Source of the DNA: Marinobacter flavimaris
GTDB taxonomy: Bacteria > Pseudomonadota > Gammaproteobacteria > Pseudomonadales > Oleiphilaceae
NCBI RefSeq assembly: GCF_002933295.1
Contig: NZ_PSSW01000006.1
Coordinates: 186,001-250,000, forward strand
DNA length: 64,000 nucleotides
Direction of reading: 5' to 3'
Each line of letters opens with the position of its first letter. The stretch's first letter is position 1. Positions 55,382-64,000 of the stretch are shown piece by piece. Made by a program: the position numbers and the translations under genes. The notes under the pieces are model-generated. The model had not been told where the DNA came from, did not search any database, and saw only the letters and a program-made list of their open reading frames with translations.

Positions 55382-56089
55382 TCAAACCAGATGGCGCCCA
55401 CCATCCAGGGGCAGGGTGCGGCCCGTGATATAGGGGTTGTCCAGCAGAAACTGAAGCGTGGCGACAGCGACCTCAGCCCCCGGTTCTATTCCCATAAGCG
55501 ACTTCTTCAGGGTTTTCTCCCGATACGCCTGGCTATCGCCCTGGTTGAACATGATCAGGGACGGCGCCACGGCGTTCACCTTGACCCTGGGCGCCAGTAG
55601 ACGGGCGAACGACAGGGTCAGGTTAGTCAGGGCTGCCTTGCTGGCGGCATAGGCGATATGCTTCGCGCTGCCCTTCTCCACCACGTAGTCGGTCATGTGG
55701 ATAATGTCGGTTGTCGAACCCTCCTGCTCCAGCATCGACCGGCACGCGAGGTTTATCCGGTAAGGTGTCATCACGTGAATCTGCATCATGGCGTTCATCA
55801 CGTCTGCCGGGTCGGAGTCTTCGCTCTCTGGTATCCAGTCCGAGGCATTGTGGATAATGGCACGTAGCGTGTCCGTCCGGGATTTCAGGGCCTGGATGAA
55901 GTCATCAATGCCCGCATTCGTGGCAAAATCCGCATGGAGACACACTGCTCCCGCCTTCTGCAGCGCGTCGATGGCCGGTCGATAGGAGCGGTAGGTGACG
56001 ATGATGGGCTGGCCGCGGTCAAGGCAGGCTCTGGCAAAGGCCAGGCCGATGCGTTGGCCGGCGCCGGTAATCAGGATGGGTGCGGTCAT
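55382..56089 (-). CDS. folM: FolM, dihydromonapterin reductase
   Basis: 235 residues of the short-chain dehydrogenase family. The nucleotide motif is GAGQRIG, and the subfamily signature TDYVVEKGSAKHIAYAASK holds the catalytic Tyr and Lys. E. coli FolM has nearly the same signature and reduces dihydromonapterin to tetrahydromonapterin, with weak dihydrofolate reductase activity. Its folX and folE partners are not in this window. It is divergent from the nuclease gene across 105 nt. Confidence 0.9.
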   Translation of the reverse strand: MTAPILITGAGQRIGLAFARACLDRGQPIIVTYRSYRPAIDALQKAGAVCLHADFATNAGIDDFIQALKSRTDTLRAIIHNASDWIPESEDSDPADVMNAMMQIHVMTPYRINLACRSMLEQEGSTTDIIHMTDYVVEKGSAKHIAYAASKAALTNLTLSFARLLAPRVKVNAVAPSLIMFNQGDSQAYREKTLKKSLMGIEPGAEVAVATLQFLLDNPYITGRTLPLDGGRHLV

Positions 56090-56194
56090 GGTGTTCTCCT
56101 GTAATCAGTGTCTTACCTACGTTAATGTCATGCCGACGGCTCAACGTGGTAGCGTCACTTTCCCGAACCATCTTGAAGGAAGATCAACCTGGCC

Positions 56195-57904
56195 ATGTCA
56201 CCGGCGAAGCGACAGAGCACACAACTGGCCACTGCGGATCTCGATAATCCGCTCTATTACCTCGAGAACATGGAAACCGTCCTTGGCTGGGTTCAGAGCC
56301 ATCACGGTGACTTGCTGACAGCAGAAGAGCTGGATCGACTGGCCAGTTTTCATACCCTTTCAATGCCGGCCCGGGCCTTGCTGACCCGAATGGTGATGCG
56401 CACGGGCGATCTCTTCCGGTCGGACAAGCTCAAGTATCCGGAGCTCGGCGTACCAGAGGCCCGTGCCCTCGACGAAATCATGGAGGCAGGCTGGTTGGAC
56501 ACCGATCCTCTGCTCAGCCTGGATGAGCTGTTTCGGTTGTTCACGCTTGGAGAACTGCGTCCGGCCATGGAGCCGCTTTTAAAGGCGGCCGGAGAGCCCG
56601 CCAACCTGCCCAAAGGCCGGATGCGCGACGCTCTGCTTCTGCGATTTCCCGACCCTCTGATCGTTGCCGACTGGCTCGGCCAGCACGCCAGACCGGTTAT
56701 CAGGCTCAAAACCATGGCGTTGTTTGACCGGATGCGCCTGATGTTTTTCGGCAACCTCCGCCAGAGTTGGTCCGATTTTGTGCTGGTGGAACTGGGCCAT
56801 CAGCAGTATGAGCCGGTGACCTTCACGCCTGATTCCCGGGCGTTCCAGTATCGTTCAGAGGTCGACCTGTATCTTGCCATGCACCAGTGCCGGGAATGGC
56901 TGGACCAGGGCGTACTCGCCCACGAGGTTTGGCAGGCGGTTCCGGCACCCTCGGATAACGCCTGGCTGACCAGCCGCCGGGACCGGCTGTTGCTGGAATT
57001 GGGCCGGCAGGCAGAGCGCCAGGGGGAACGGAAGCTGGCGTTGGAGGCTTTCGCCAGCAGCGGCCATCGGGAAGCGCGGCTGAAACAGCTCCGGTTGCTG
57101 GAGCGGATGAAGCGTCACCAGGAAGCCTGGGCCATTGCCTCCGAGTGGCAGAACCAGGAACTGAGCGATGCTGAAGCCCAGGGCCTGGCGCGGATTCTCA
57201 AGCGGCTTGCGAGCCGGCTTGGCGAGATACCGCCACCGCCCCCAGAGCAGCCGCTCATCCGGGAGATCACCTTCACCCTGCCGAAGCCAGAGGTCGGGTC
57301 GGTCGAATACGCCGTTCGGGACCACCTGTATCGGGACGAGGCGCCCGTGCTTTATGTGGAGAACACCCTGATCAACGGCCTGTTCGGCCTTCTGTGCTGG
57401 CAAACCATTTTTGCGCCGGTGCCGGGGGCCTTTTTCCATCCCTTCCATGTGGGCCCGGCGGACCTGACCCGGGAAGATTTCGTCAGCCGTCGGAAGGGAT
57501 CGTTCGAGCAATGCTTTGCGCGGCTGGCGGATGGCAGTTATCGGGAGCGGATACTGGCGAATTACCGGGCCAAACAGGGCACCACCAATCCGTTCGTCAT
57601 CTGGCCGGTCATCACCGAGGAACTGCTGAGCCTGGCGCTGGACTGTCTGCCACCGGCGGATCTGGAACGCCTGTTCCGTCGCCTGCTGTTGAATATCCGG
57701 GAGCATCGTAGCGGCTTTCCTGATCTGATCCGGTTTCTCCCCAATGCGGCTGAGCCTGACAAGCGTTATGAAATGATCGAAGTGAAGGGGCCGGGTGACC
57801 GTTTGCAGGACCACCAGATTCGTTGGCTCGAGTTCTTTGCGGTTGAAGGCATCCCCGCCAGTGTTTGTTACGTGCGATGGCAGGCGAGCGAGGCGATGGA
57901 ATGA
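56195..57904 (+). CDS. FAN1-type VRR-NUC nuclease
   Basis: 569 residues. The C-terminal VRR-NUC fold keeps the PD-(D/E)xK set: Asp510 in GFPDLIRF and Glu529/Lys531 in MIEVKGPGD, with QDHQIRWLEFF after it. The rest is helical, as in bacterial FAN1 (the P. aeruginosa protein is of similar length). Family members cut 5' flap and branched DNA and help undo interstrand crosslinks. The stop overlaps the start of the helicase gene (ATGA), so the two proteins are made together. Confidence 0.92.
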   Translation: MSPAKRQSTQLATADLDNPLYYLENMETVLGWVQSHHGDLLTAEELDRLASFHTLSMPARALLTRMVMRTGDLFRSDKLKYPELGVPEARALDEIMEAGWLDTDPLLSLDELFRLFTLGELRPAMEPLLKAAGEPANLPKGRMRDALLLRFPDPLIVADWLGQHARPVIRLKTMALFDRMRLMFFGNLRQSWSDFVLVELGHQQYEPVTFTPDSRAFQYRSEVDLYLAMHQCREWLDQGVLAHEVWQAVPAPSDNAWLTSRRDRLLLELGRQAERQGERKLALEAFASSGHREARLKQLRLLERMKRHQEAWAIASEWQNQELSDAEAQGLARILKRLASRLGEIPPPPPEQPLIREITFTLPKPEVGSVEYAVRDHLYRDEAPVLYVENTLINGLFGLLCWQTIFAPVPGAFFHPFHVGPADLTREDFVSRRKGSFEQCFARLADGSYRERILANYRAKQGTTNPFVIWPVITEELLSLALDCLPPADLERLFRRLLLNIREHRSGFPDLIRFLPNAAEPDKRYEMIEVKGPGDRLQDHQIRWLEFFAVEGIPASVCYVRWQASEAME

Positions 57905-60198
57905 CGGTGACAGTTGCCGTCCGGACTCTGTGCGAGTTTGCCGCGCGTAAGGGCGACCTGGACTTCCGCTATACCCCGGCACCCAGTGCCGAGGAGGGCA
58001 TTGCTGGCCATCAGGCAATCCAGTCCCGGCGCGGCTACGGCTATAAAAGCGAGCATTTACTGACCGGTGAATGTATGGGGTTATTGCTTTCCGGCCGCGC
58101 CGATATCTATAACCCCCACCGAGGCCGGCTGGAAGAGATCAAAACCCATCGGGGCGACCTGTCCCGAATCCGTGAGCATCAGCGGGCACTCCATCGCGCT
58201 CAGCTGAGAGCCTACGGCGCGCTGTTGTGCCGGCAGGAAAACCGGAAAACCCTGGAGCTGGCACTGATCTATTACGACACTGGAAGAGACAAGGAAACGC
58301 CAGTGGTGGAGACCGCCAGTGCCAAAGAGCTCTGGCAGGAACTGGAAACCCTGTGTAGTCATTACAAGGCCTGGGCTGAGCAGGAAGAACATCACCGCGA
58401 GCAGCGCAATGTCCTGCTTTCAGGCCTTAGATTCCCCTTCCCCGCATTTCGCCCCCGGCAGCGCCAGCTGGCGGAGACGGTGTACAAAAACTCGGTAAAG
58501 TCCGGCACCCTTTTGCTGGAAGCCCCCACAGGCCTGGGCAAGACCCTCGGCACCCTGTTCCCGGCGTTGATGGCGATGCCAGCAGCCGGCCAGGACCGCC
58601 TGTTCTACCTCACCTGTCGCAATACCGCCCGTCAGTTGGCCATGGATGCGGTAGCCCGCCTGCGTTCGGCTCAAGCTGCCCAGCATTGGCCACTGCGAAC
58701 ATTGGAACTGGTCTCGAAAGACGACGCCTGCGAGCACCCGGACAAGGCCTGTCATGGCGATTCCTGCCCCCTGGCTAAAGGGTTTTTCGACCGGCTTCCT
58801 GACGCCCGGGCGGAAGCCGCCCAGAGCGAAGGCACGCTGGATCAGCACACTCTGGCGAAGATCGCCGCCGGTCACGATATTTGCCCCTACTTTCTGGCCC
58901 AGGAAATGGCCCGGTGGAGCGATGTGGTGATCGGGGATGTGAACCGGCTGTTCGATCAATCCGCCCTGCTCCACGGTTTGATTCGCCAGAACAGCTGGAA
59001 GGCCAGCGTGCTGGTGGATGAGGCCCATAACCTGGTGGACCGTGGCCGGGGTATGTATTCGGTTCGGCTGGATCAGCAGCGCTTACTGAGGATCAAAAAA
59101 ACCGCACCGAAGCCGCTGAAATCCGCCATCGATCGCACCGCCCGCGCCTGGCAGAGCCTGATCCGGGATTACCAGGCTGATACAGAAAGCCCGGAGTTTC
59201 TGGAGACACTGCCGACGCAATTGCTGGGTGCCCTGCAGGCGATGGTTTCGAATCTGACCGATTACCTGGCCGATAATCCCCCGGATCTGGCCCTGCAGGA
59301 GCTGTTGTTTGAAAGCGTCGCCTTCATGAAGCTGGCGGACTCCTTTGGTGATCATTCCCTGTGTGAGTTCCAGCGCGCCGGTCGGGGGCGGGCCAGCCTG
59401 ACCCTCCAGAACCTCATTCCGGCGGATTTCCTGCGGGAGCGGTTTGAAGCGGCGCATTCGGTTCTGCTGTTTTCCGCCACCCTGAGCCCCGGTGTTTACT
59501 ATCGGGATTTGCTGGGATTGCCCGAGGATTCCCGTTTTACCTCCTTGCCCAGCCCGTTCAGCGCCGACCAGCTGCAGGTGCAGTTCACGCCTGGTATCAG
59601 CACCCGCCAGGCTCACAGGGAGGCATCACTCAAACCGATTGCCGACCTGATCGCCCGCCAGTTCCGTGAGCGGCCCGGGCATTACCTGGCGTTTTTCAGC
59701 AGCTTCAAATACGCGAAGCAGGCCAGCGACGCGTTGGCGGAGCATGCGCCGGATATACCCCAGCGAGCTCAGCAACCGGGCATGTCGCCTCAGCATCGAG
59801 CAGACTTTCTGGCCGGTTTCCGGAACCCGGAGGGCAGTGTGGCGTTTGCGGTGTTGGGCGGGGTGTTCAGTGAAGGCATTGATCTGCCCGGCGATCAGTT
59901 GATCGGTGCCTTTGTGGCCACCCTGGGCTTGCCGCCGTTCGATGCCTGGCATGAAATCCTGAAGGGTCGCCTCGAAAAACGCTTCGGCGCCGGCTATGAC
60001 TACACCTATCTGATTCCGGGGCTGCAGAAAGTGGCCCAGGCGGCGGGGCGGGTGATTCGCACCCCGGAAGACCGGGGGGTGATCTGGCTCATTGATGACC
60101 GGTTTCTGCAGCCGGCCATCAGCAGGTTTTTTCCGCGCTGGTGGTTTGCACAGGGCGACTCTGCCGATCCGCGGCCCGAGTCTTCAGAGACCGGTTAA
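57901..60198 (+). CDS. XPD/DinG-type Fe-S helicase with N-terminal RecB/Cas4-like nuclease motifs
   Basis: 765 residues from the ATG at 57901, which overlaps the nuclease stop (ATGA); the 12 codons before it are not used. Residues 1-170 show a PD-(D/E)xK pattern: His37 in EEGIAGHQA, Asp68 in GRADIY, Glu79-x-Lys81, and Gln101...Tyr105. The SF2 helicase has Walker A PTGLGKT (209-215), four cysteines (277, 284, 289, 328) fit for a 4Fe-4S cluster, DEAH (373-376) and QAAGRVIR near the end. It likely unwinds DNA 5'-3' and may also cut it. Its last 80 nt overlap cra on the other strand. Confidence 0.92.
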   Translation: MTVTVAVRTLCEFAARKGDLDFRYTPAPSAEEGIAGHQAIQSRRGYGYKSEHLLTGECMGLLLSGRADIYNPHRGRLEEIKTHRGDLSRIREHQRALHRAQLRAYGALLCRQENRKTLELALIYYDTGRDKETPVVETASAKELWQELETLCSHYKAWAEQEEHHREQRNVLLSGLRFPFPAFRPRQRQLAETVYKNSVKSGTLLLEAPTGLGKTLGTLFPALMAMPAAGQDRLFYLTCRNTARQLAMDAVARLRSAQAAQHWPLRTLELVSKDDACEHPDKACHGDSCPLAKGFFDRLPDARAEAAQSEGTLDQHTLAKIAAGHDICPYFLAQEMARWSDVVIGDVNRLFDQSALLHGLIRQNSWKASVLVDEAHNLVDRGRGMYSVRLDQQRLLRIKKTAPKPLKSAIDRTARAWQSLIRDYQADTESPEFLETLPTQLLGALQAMVSNLTDYLADNPPDLALQELLFESVAFMKLADSFGDHSLCEFQRAGRGRASLTLQNLIPADFLRERFEAAHSVLLFSATLSPGVYYRDLLGLPEDSRFTSLPSPFSADQLQVQFTPGISTRQAHREASLKPIADLIARQFRERPGHYLAFFSSFKYAKQASDALAEHAPDIPQRAQQPGMSPQHRADFLAGFRNPEGSVAFAVLGGVFSEGIDLPGDQLIGAFVATLGLPPFDAWHEILKGRLEKRFGAGYDYTYLIPGLQKVAQAAGRVIRTPEDRGVIWLIDDRFLQPAISRFFPRWWFAQGDSADPRPESSETG

Positions 60199-61153
60199 TC
60201 ACTATGGTGTCTACAGGGCCTTCCTGTGCAATAGCCGACAGTGCCTGCTCAAGTGTCGCATTGGCGATGGCCTCATGATCCTGGGGCAGAGAGTTGACCG
60301 CCAGTGGAAGAAAGTCCAGCAGCCGGTCATCGCCGAAGGTCGCTATTTTCAGAGCCTTCGGAAGCGGGTCCGGCTGATCGAGCAGAACATCCAGAACCCC
60401 TTGAAGCAGTGTGAAAGAGGCTGTAACCAAGGCATCCGGCAAGCCATGGTCAGTCAGGATCCGACGCATCATTGCGGCACCGGAGGCGCGATCGTAGTGG
60501 AGGCCACTTTCTACCAGCGGGGCAATGCCGGCCTCATTTGCGGCCGCCATAAAACCTTCCCGGCGCTCCCGGGTCATGGCGATCTCCGGCACGGCATCCA
60601 GCCAGGCGATACTGCCGGTTTCTCCTTCCAGCACAGAACGGGTCAGGATCTCGGCTGCTGAGCGGTTGTCGCTGACTACACATCGAATCTGATCCGGAGA
60701 CTGGGCGCGATCAACAGCAATCACCGGTAGACCTTCTTTTTGCAGTTGGGGATAAAAGGGGTCGTCCAGGGACAGAGCACTGGCAACAATCAGGGCGTCG
60801 CAGCGCCTTGCTTTCAGTGCTCGGGCCAGGGATTTTTCGGTCTCGGGGTCGTCATCAGAGCCGGCAATCAGGAGCTGATAGCCTCTCGCCCTCGCGCCCT
60901 GTTCAAGCAATTTGGCCAGGCGGGCATAACTGGTGTTCTCGAGATCTGGCAGAATAAATCCGAGGGTCCGGCTGGCCCCACCCCGTAGCGCTGCCGCCTG
61001 GGTATCTACCTGAAAGTTGTGCTTATGAGCCACCGTAAGCACTTTTTCGATGGTGTCCTGTTTGATGCGCCGTGCAGCCCCCTGACCATTAATGACATAG
61101 CTGGCCGTGGTTCTTGAAACGCCGGCAAGCCGGGCAAGTTCTGCAAGGGTCAT
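60119..61153 (-). CDS. cra: Cra (FruR), LacI-family catabolite regulator
   Basis: 344 residues. The N-terminal HTH (MTLAELARLAGVSRTTASYVING) is typical of Cra/FruR, followed by a periplasmic-binding-type sensor domain that in the family binds fructose 1-phosphate or fructose 1,6-bisphosphate. It is divergent from the fructose PTS gene, with a matching operator between them, so it probably controls that operon and perhaps itself. The C-terminal 80 nt overlap the end of the helicase gene. Confidence 0.95.
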   Translation of the reverse strand: MTLAELARLAGVSRTTASYVINGQGAARRIKQDTIEKVLTVAHKHNFQVDTQAAALRGGASRTLGFILPDLENTSYARLAKLLEQGARARGYQLLIAGSDDDPETEKSLARALKARRCDALIVASALSLDDPFYPQLQKEGLPVIAVDRAQSPDQIRCVVSDNRSAAEILTRSVLEGETGSIAWLDAVPEIAMTRERREGFMAAANEAGIAPLVESGLHYDRASGAAMMRRILTDHGLPDALVTASFTLLQGVLDVLLDQPDPLPKALKIATFGDDRLLDFLPLAVNSLPQDHEAIANATLEQALSAIAQEGPVDTIVINRSLKTRAADRQSRPVQTTSAEKTC

Positions 61154-61222
61154 GGACGACAGCTCCGATTAAAAGATTGCTTGATTTCTGATCATATCTG
61201 TTTCACCATCGATTTTAAGCAT

Positions 61223-61238
61223 GCTGACACGATTCAGC
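61223..61238. promoter_or_regulatory. Cra operator between cra and fruB
   Basis: GCTGACACGATTCAGC is a near palindrome that matches the E. coli Cra consensus (GCTGAAWCGWTTCAGC) at nearly all positions. It lies in the 132-nt divergent spacer, 47 nt before the fruB start. The consensus is from established knowledge; binding is inferred. Confidence 0.8.
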
Positions 61239-61248
61239 AAACAAAAAC

Positions 61249-61263
61249 TGATACGCAGTATCA
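61249..61263. promoter_or_regulatory. Second palindrome in the fruB leader
   Basis: TGATAC-GCA-GTATCA is a perfect 6-bp inverted repeat with a 3-nt centre, 22 nt before the fruB ATG and 10 nt past the Cra-type site. It does not match the Cra consensus, so it may serve another regulator or a short RNA hairpin. Confidence 0.45.
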
Positions 61264-61285
61264 AAACAAAAAGCGAGGCAACCTC

Positions 61286-64000
61286 ATGCTGACGCTAACT
61301 GCCAATGACGTTCGATTGGGTGCCACTGCCTCTGACTGGCAGGACGCACTGCAACAGGCTGCTCGAGACCTTGAGCGCGCTGGCCGGACTTGCCCGGAAT
61401 ACCTGGCTGGAATGAACGCCCGTGAACAACAGTCTTCCACGGTATTGGGCAACGGCATCGCCATTCCCCACGGTACACCGGAAAGCCGGGATGCCGTCCT
61501 TGAAACCGGTGTTCGCATTCTTCAATTCCCCGAGGGGGTCACCTGGCACGATGGTGCGCGGGTAAATGTACTGGTGGCCATCGCTGCACAGTCCGACGAG
61601 CACCTGGATATTCTCCGACATTTGACCCGGGTACTGGATAAGCCAGGACTGGCTGAGAAGCTTGGCCATGCTACGGATGCCGCGGAACTGGTTGCCTTGC
61701 TTTCCAAAGCTCCGGCCGTTGCCAAATGCGACAGCGAGACGCTCTGTCTGGGAATAGATGCCTCCACACCGAACGAACTGGCCTTGATTGCAGCTGCACG
61801 TCTGCAGAGTTTGCGGTGCGTCGACACGGATTTTCTGGCCAGCATTGTCGGCCAACCACCGGTGGACCTTGGTCAGGGCTTCTGGCTGACACACCACACT
61901 GTTGGCGCCAGGCGCCCAACCCTTTCACTGGCAACACCAAAGCGTGCAACTGCGGAACTGCGTGGGGTGTTCTGTCTGGCCGGACCCGGTGATGAGTGCC
62001 ATGACCTGCTGGAGCGCATCGATACTTTCCTGGCTGGTGATGAACCTATTCAGGGCCTGAGTGCTGAGGCCTTGTTGGCAAGGTTTTCCGGCGAGGCGGC
62101 CGATGCAGTGACGGCGAAAGTCACCCTGTTGAATACCCATGGCCTACACGCGCGACCCGCCAAGCAACTCGTCCAGGAGGCGCGTCGCCACAATGCCAGT
62201 ATTCGGTTGCGCCTGTTGGAAGGCGAAGGTGCCGCAGTATCCGCTACCAGCCTGACTCGGGTGATCGGCCTGGGCGCCCGCAGGGGTCAGACGTTGCTGC
62301 TTTCGGCGACTGGGGATGACGCAAGCCAGGCCATTCAGTCTCTGACCAGCGCCATTGAAGGCGGCCTGGGTGAAAAAGTTTCTCCATTGCGGTCTGCGGA
62401 TCCGCAAACCAAGGTGCCTGAAGCCGAACAGGCTCCCGCACTGACGGATGATCAGCCGGTTAAAGCGGTTGCCGCATCTCCCGGACTGGCCCTGGCACCG
62501 GCTTTCGTCATGCGACAGCCGACCCTTGAATATCCGCAATTCGCAGAAGATAGCGAACAACAGATCCAGCGCCTCAACCAGGCCGTCGATAGTGCTGACG
62601 GTCAGCTTCGAACCCTGATCCGTCAGGCGGAAGGCGGCGAAGCCGCGCCTATTCTCTCGGTTCACGTGGAAATGCTTCAGGACGAAGATCTCTACCAGGC
62701 TACGTTGGAAGCGATCAACGAAGGGGCGTCCGCCGAGGCAGGCTGGTGGAAAGCCATAGATACCGCGGCCAGGGCCCAGGAAGCGCTGGCGGACCGTTTG
62801 CTGGCCGAACGTGCCGCGGATCTGCGGGATGTCGGGCGCCGGGTCCTGTCCAACCTCTGTGGCGTGGCCATGCCGACGCCGCCGGACACTCCTTATATCC
62901 TGGTGGCTGACGATCTCGGGCCATCGGATGTGGCTCGGCTGGATACCACCAGGGTGCGTGGCCTCGTCACAGCCCGCGGGGGAGCGACGTCCCACAGTGC
63001 GATTTTGGCCCGAGCCCTGGGGCTGCCTGCGGTCGTGGGTGCCGGTGAGCGAATACTGACAATCCTGAATGGCTCCGATCTGGTGGTGGATGGCGAACGG
63101 GGTTGCCTGGTGCCGAACCCCGGGGCCGAACGCTGCGAGAAGATCCGTCGCCGTCTGCAACAACTGGACGCGTTGCAGGCCGAAGCTCATGAGAACCGCA
63201 ATCAGCCTGCTACCACCGTAGATGGCCATACCATCGAAGTCTGCGCCAATCTCGGCAACACCGCCCACACCCCGGATGCTGTTGAACGGGGCGCCGACGG
63301 TGTTGGCCTACTTCGAACCGAGTTCATTTTCATGGCCCATCCGGAAGCGCCGGATCTGGCCACTCAAGTCACTGAATATCAGCACGCGTTCGATGCCCTG
63401 AACGGTTTGCCCCTGGTAGCCCGGACCCTGGATGTGGGTGGCGACAAGCCGCTGGATTACTGGCCGTTACCCCAGGAAGACAACCCGTTTCTGGGCATGC
63501 GTGGCATCCGCTTGTCACTGACCCGCCCGGACATCCTGGAAACCCAGGTCAGGGCCCTGCTGACTGCGGCAGGTGATCGCCCCCTTCGCATCATGTTCCC
63601 CATGGTGAAGGATCTCGAGGAGTTCCGGGCAGCCAGGGCCATTGTTACAAAAGTCCAGAGCGAGGTTTCGGCCAGTAATGTTCAGGTCGGCGTGATGATT
63701 GAAGTGCCCTCCTGTGCCTTGCTGGCTTCGACCCTGGCGCCGGAAGTGGATTTCTTCTCGATAGGTACCAATGACCTGACCCAGTACACACTGGCCATCG
63801 ACCGCGGCCACGGGCAGCTCTCTGCGGAATCGGATGGACTGCACCCCTCGGTATTGCGGCTGATCCGGATGACCGTGGAAGCTGCCCATGCCCACAACCG
63901 TTGGGTCGGGGTGTGCGGGGAGCTGGCCTCAGATCCCCAGGCGATTCCGGTTCTGGTCGGGCTGGATGTCGACGAGCTGTCTGTGACCAGTCGTCGTGTG
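61286..64000 (+). CDS. fruB: Fructose PTS fusion protein EIIA-HPr-EI (3' end off window)
   Basis: The frame starts at the ATG at 61286 and is open for 905 codons to the window edge. The EIIA domain (about 1-145) has phospho-acceptor His62 in AIPHGTP. HPr (about 275-365) has His288 in GLHARPAKQL. Enzyme I (about 390 onward) has His570 in GGATSHSAIL and the PEP-binding motifs DVGGDKPLDYWPL and IGTNDLTQYTLAIDRG. It moves phosphate from PEP to the fructose permease. This domain order is the pseudomonad FruB type. fruK and fruA are expected just past the edge. Confidence 0.96.
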   Translation, partial: MLTLTANDVRLGATASDWQDALQQAARDLERAGRTCPEYLAGMNAREQQSSTVLGNGIAIPHGTPESRDAVLETGVRILQFPEGVTWHDGARVNVLVAIAAQSDEHLDILRHLTRVLDKPGLAEKLGHATDAAELVALLSKAPAVAKCDSETLCLGIDASTPNELALIAAARLQSLRCVDTDFLASIVGQPPVDLGQGFWLTHHTVGARRPTLSLATPKRATAELRGVFCLAGPGDECHDLLERIDTFLAGDEPIQGLSAEALLARFSGEAADAVTAKVTLLNTHGLHARPAKQLVQEARRHNASIRLRLLEGEGAAVSATSLTRVIGLGARRGQTLLLSATGDDASQAIQSLTSAIEGGLGEKVSPLRSADPQTKVPEAEQAPALTDDQPVKAVAASPGLALAPAFVMRQPTLEYPQFAEDSEQQIQRLNQAVDSADGQLRTLIRQAEGGEAAPILSVHVEMLQDEDLYQATLEAINEGASAEAGWWKAIDTAARAQEALADRLLAERAADLRDVGRRVLSNLCGVAMPTPPDTPYILVADDLGPSDVARLDTTRVRGLVTARGGATSHSAILARALGLPAVVGAGERILTILNGSDLVVDGERGCLVPNPGAERCEKIRRRLQQLDALQAEAHENRNQPATTVDGHTIEVCANLGNTAHTPDAVERGADGVGLLRTEFIFMAHPEAPDLATQVTEYQHAFDALNGLPLVARTLDVGGDKPLDYWPLPQEDNPFLGMRGIRLSLTRPDILETQVRALLTAAGDRPLRIMFPMVKDLEEFRAARAIVTKVQSEVSASNVQVGVMIEVPSCALLASTLAPEVDFFSIGTNDLTQYTLAIDRGHGQLSAESDGLHPSVLRLIRMTVEAAHAHNRWVGVCGELASDPQAIPVLVGLDVDELSVTSRRV

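Noticed and set aside
62655..62675. CACGTG core in fruB resembling parS
   Set aside because: Only about 11 of 16 positions match the parS consensus and the arms are not palindromic.

Overview
The window looks like the replication-origin region of a marine gammaproteobacterium, most probably Marinobacter or a close relative. The evidence is the pseudomonad-type order atp operon / parAB-rsmG-mnmG / mnmE-yidC-yidD-rnpA-rpmH / oriC / dnaA-dnaN-recF-gyrB, parS sites of the Pseudomonas type, an ectoine hydroxylase (a halophile trait), and the overall protein similarity as I recognise it. The genus is an inference from memory, not from a search. I see no rRNA, tRNA, insertion sequence, prophage or CRISPR array.

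Layout. 1-7.8 kb (minus strand): the 5' part of glmU and the complete F1Fo ATP synthase operon atpIBEFHAGDC, with a near-consensus sigma-70 promoter and a terminator. 8.1-12.4 kb (minus): parB, parA, rsmG, mnmG. 12.4-23.6 kb: an accessory block separating mnmG from mnmE. It holds an AT-rich spacer with two perfect DnaA boxes, an LplT-like MFS carrier, an EAL phosphodiesterase, an RND pump with its adaptor, a DUF3833 lipoprotein, a large acyl-CoA dehydrogenase and an orphan ectoine hydroxylase. 23.6-27.6 kb (minus): mnmE, yidC, yidD, rnpA, rpmH. 27.6-28.2 kb: the likely oriC. 28.2-35.8 kb (plus): dnaA, dnaN, an ABC1/UbiB-like kinase, recF (carrying two parS sites inside its coding sequence) and gyrB.

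35.9-43.4 kb: a VC0807-type membrane protein, GABA aminotransferase, two divergent ABC exporters separated by a striking nested inverted repeat, and a PAS-PAS-GGDEF diguanylate cyclase. 43.5-53.1 kb (minus): recC-recB-recD as one translationally coupled operon. 53.2-56.1 kb: two short-chain dehydrogenases (one is FolM) and three small poorly known proteins. 56.2-60.2 kb (plus): a coupled pair of a FAN1-type VRR-NUC nuclease and an XPD/DinG-type Fe-S helicase that carries its own N-terminal RecB/Cas4-like nuclease motifs. 60.1-64 kb: the regulator cra (fruR), a Cra-type operator, and the start of the fructose PTS fusion protein EIIA-HPr-EI, which runs off the end.

How it fits together. Most genes serve the origin domain (initiation, segregation, gyrase, clamp), translation and membrane-insertion housekeeping, and energy. 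The least described items are the FAN1-nuclease/nuclease-helicase operon near recCBD, the nested AGGGA-loop inverted repeat, the apparent ATT start of one ABC exporter, and the duplicated parS sites read as the same peptide in RecF.
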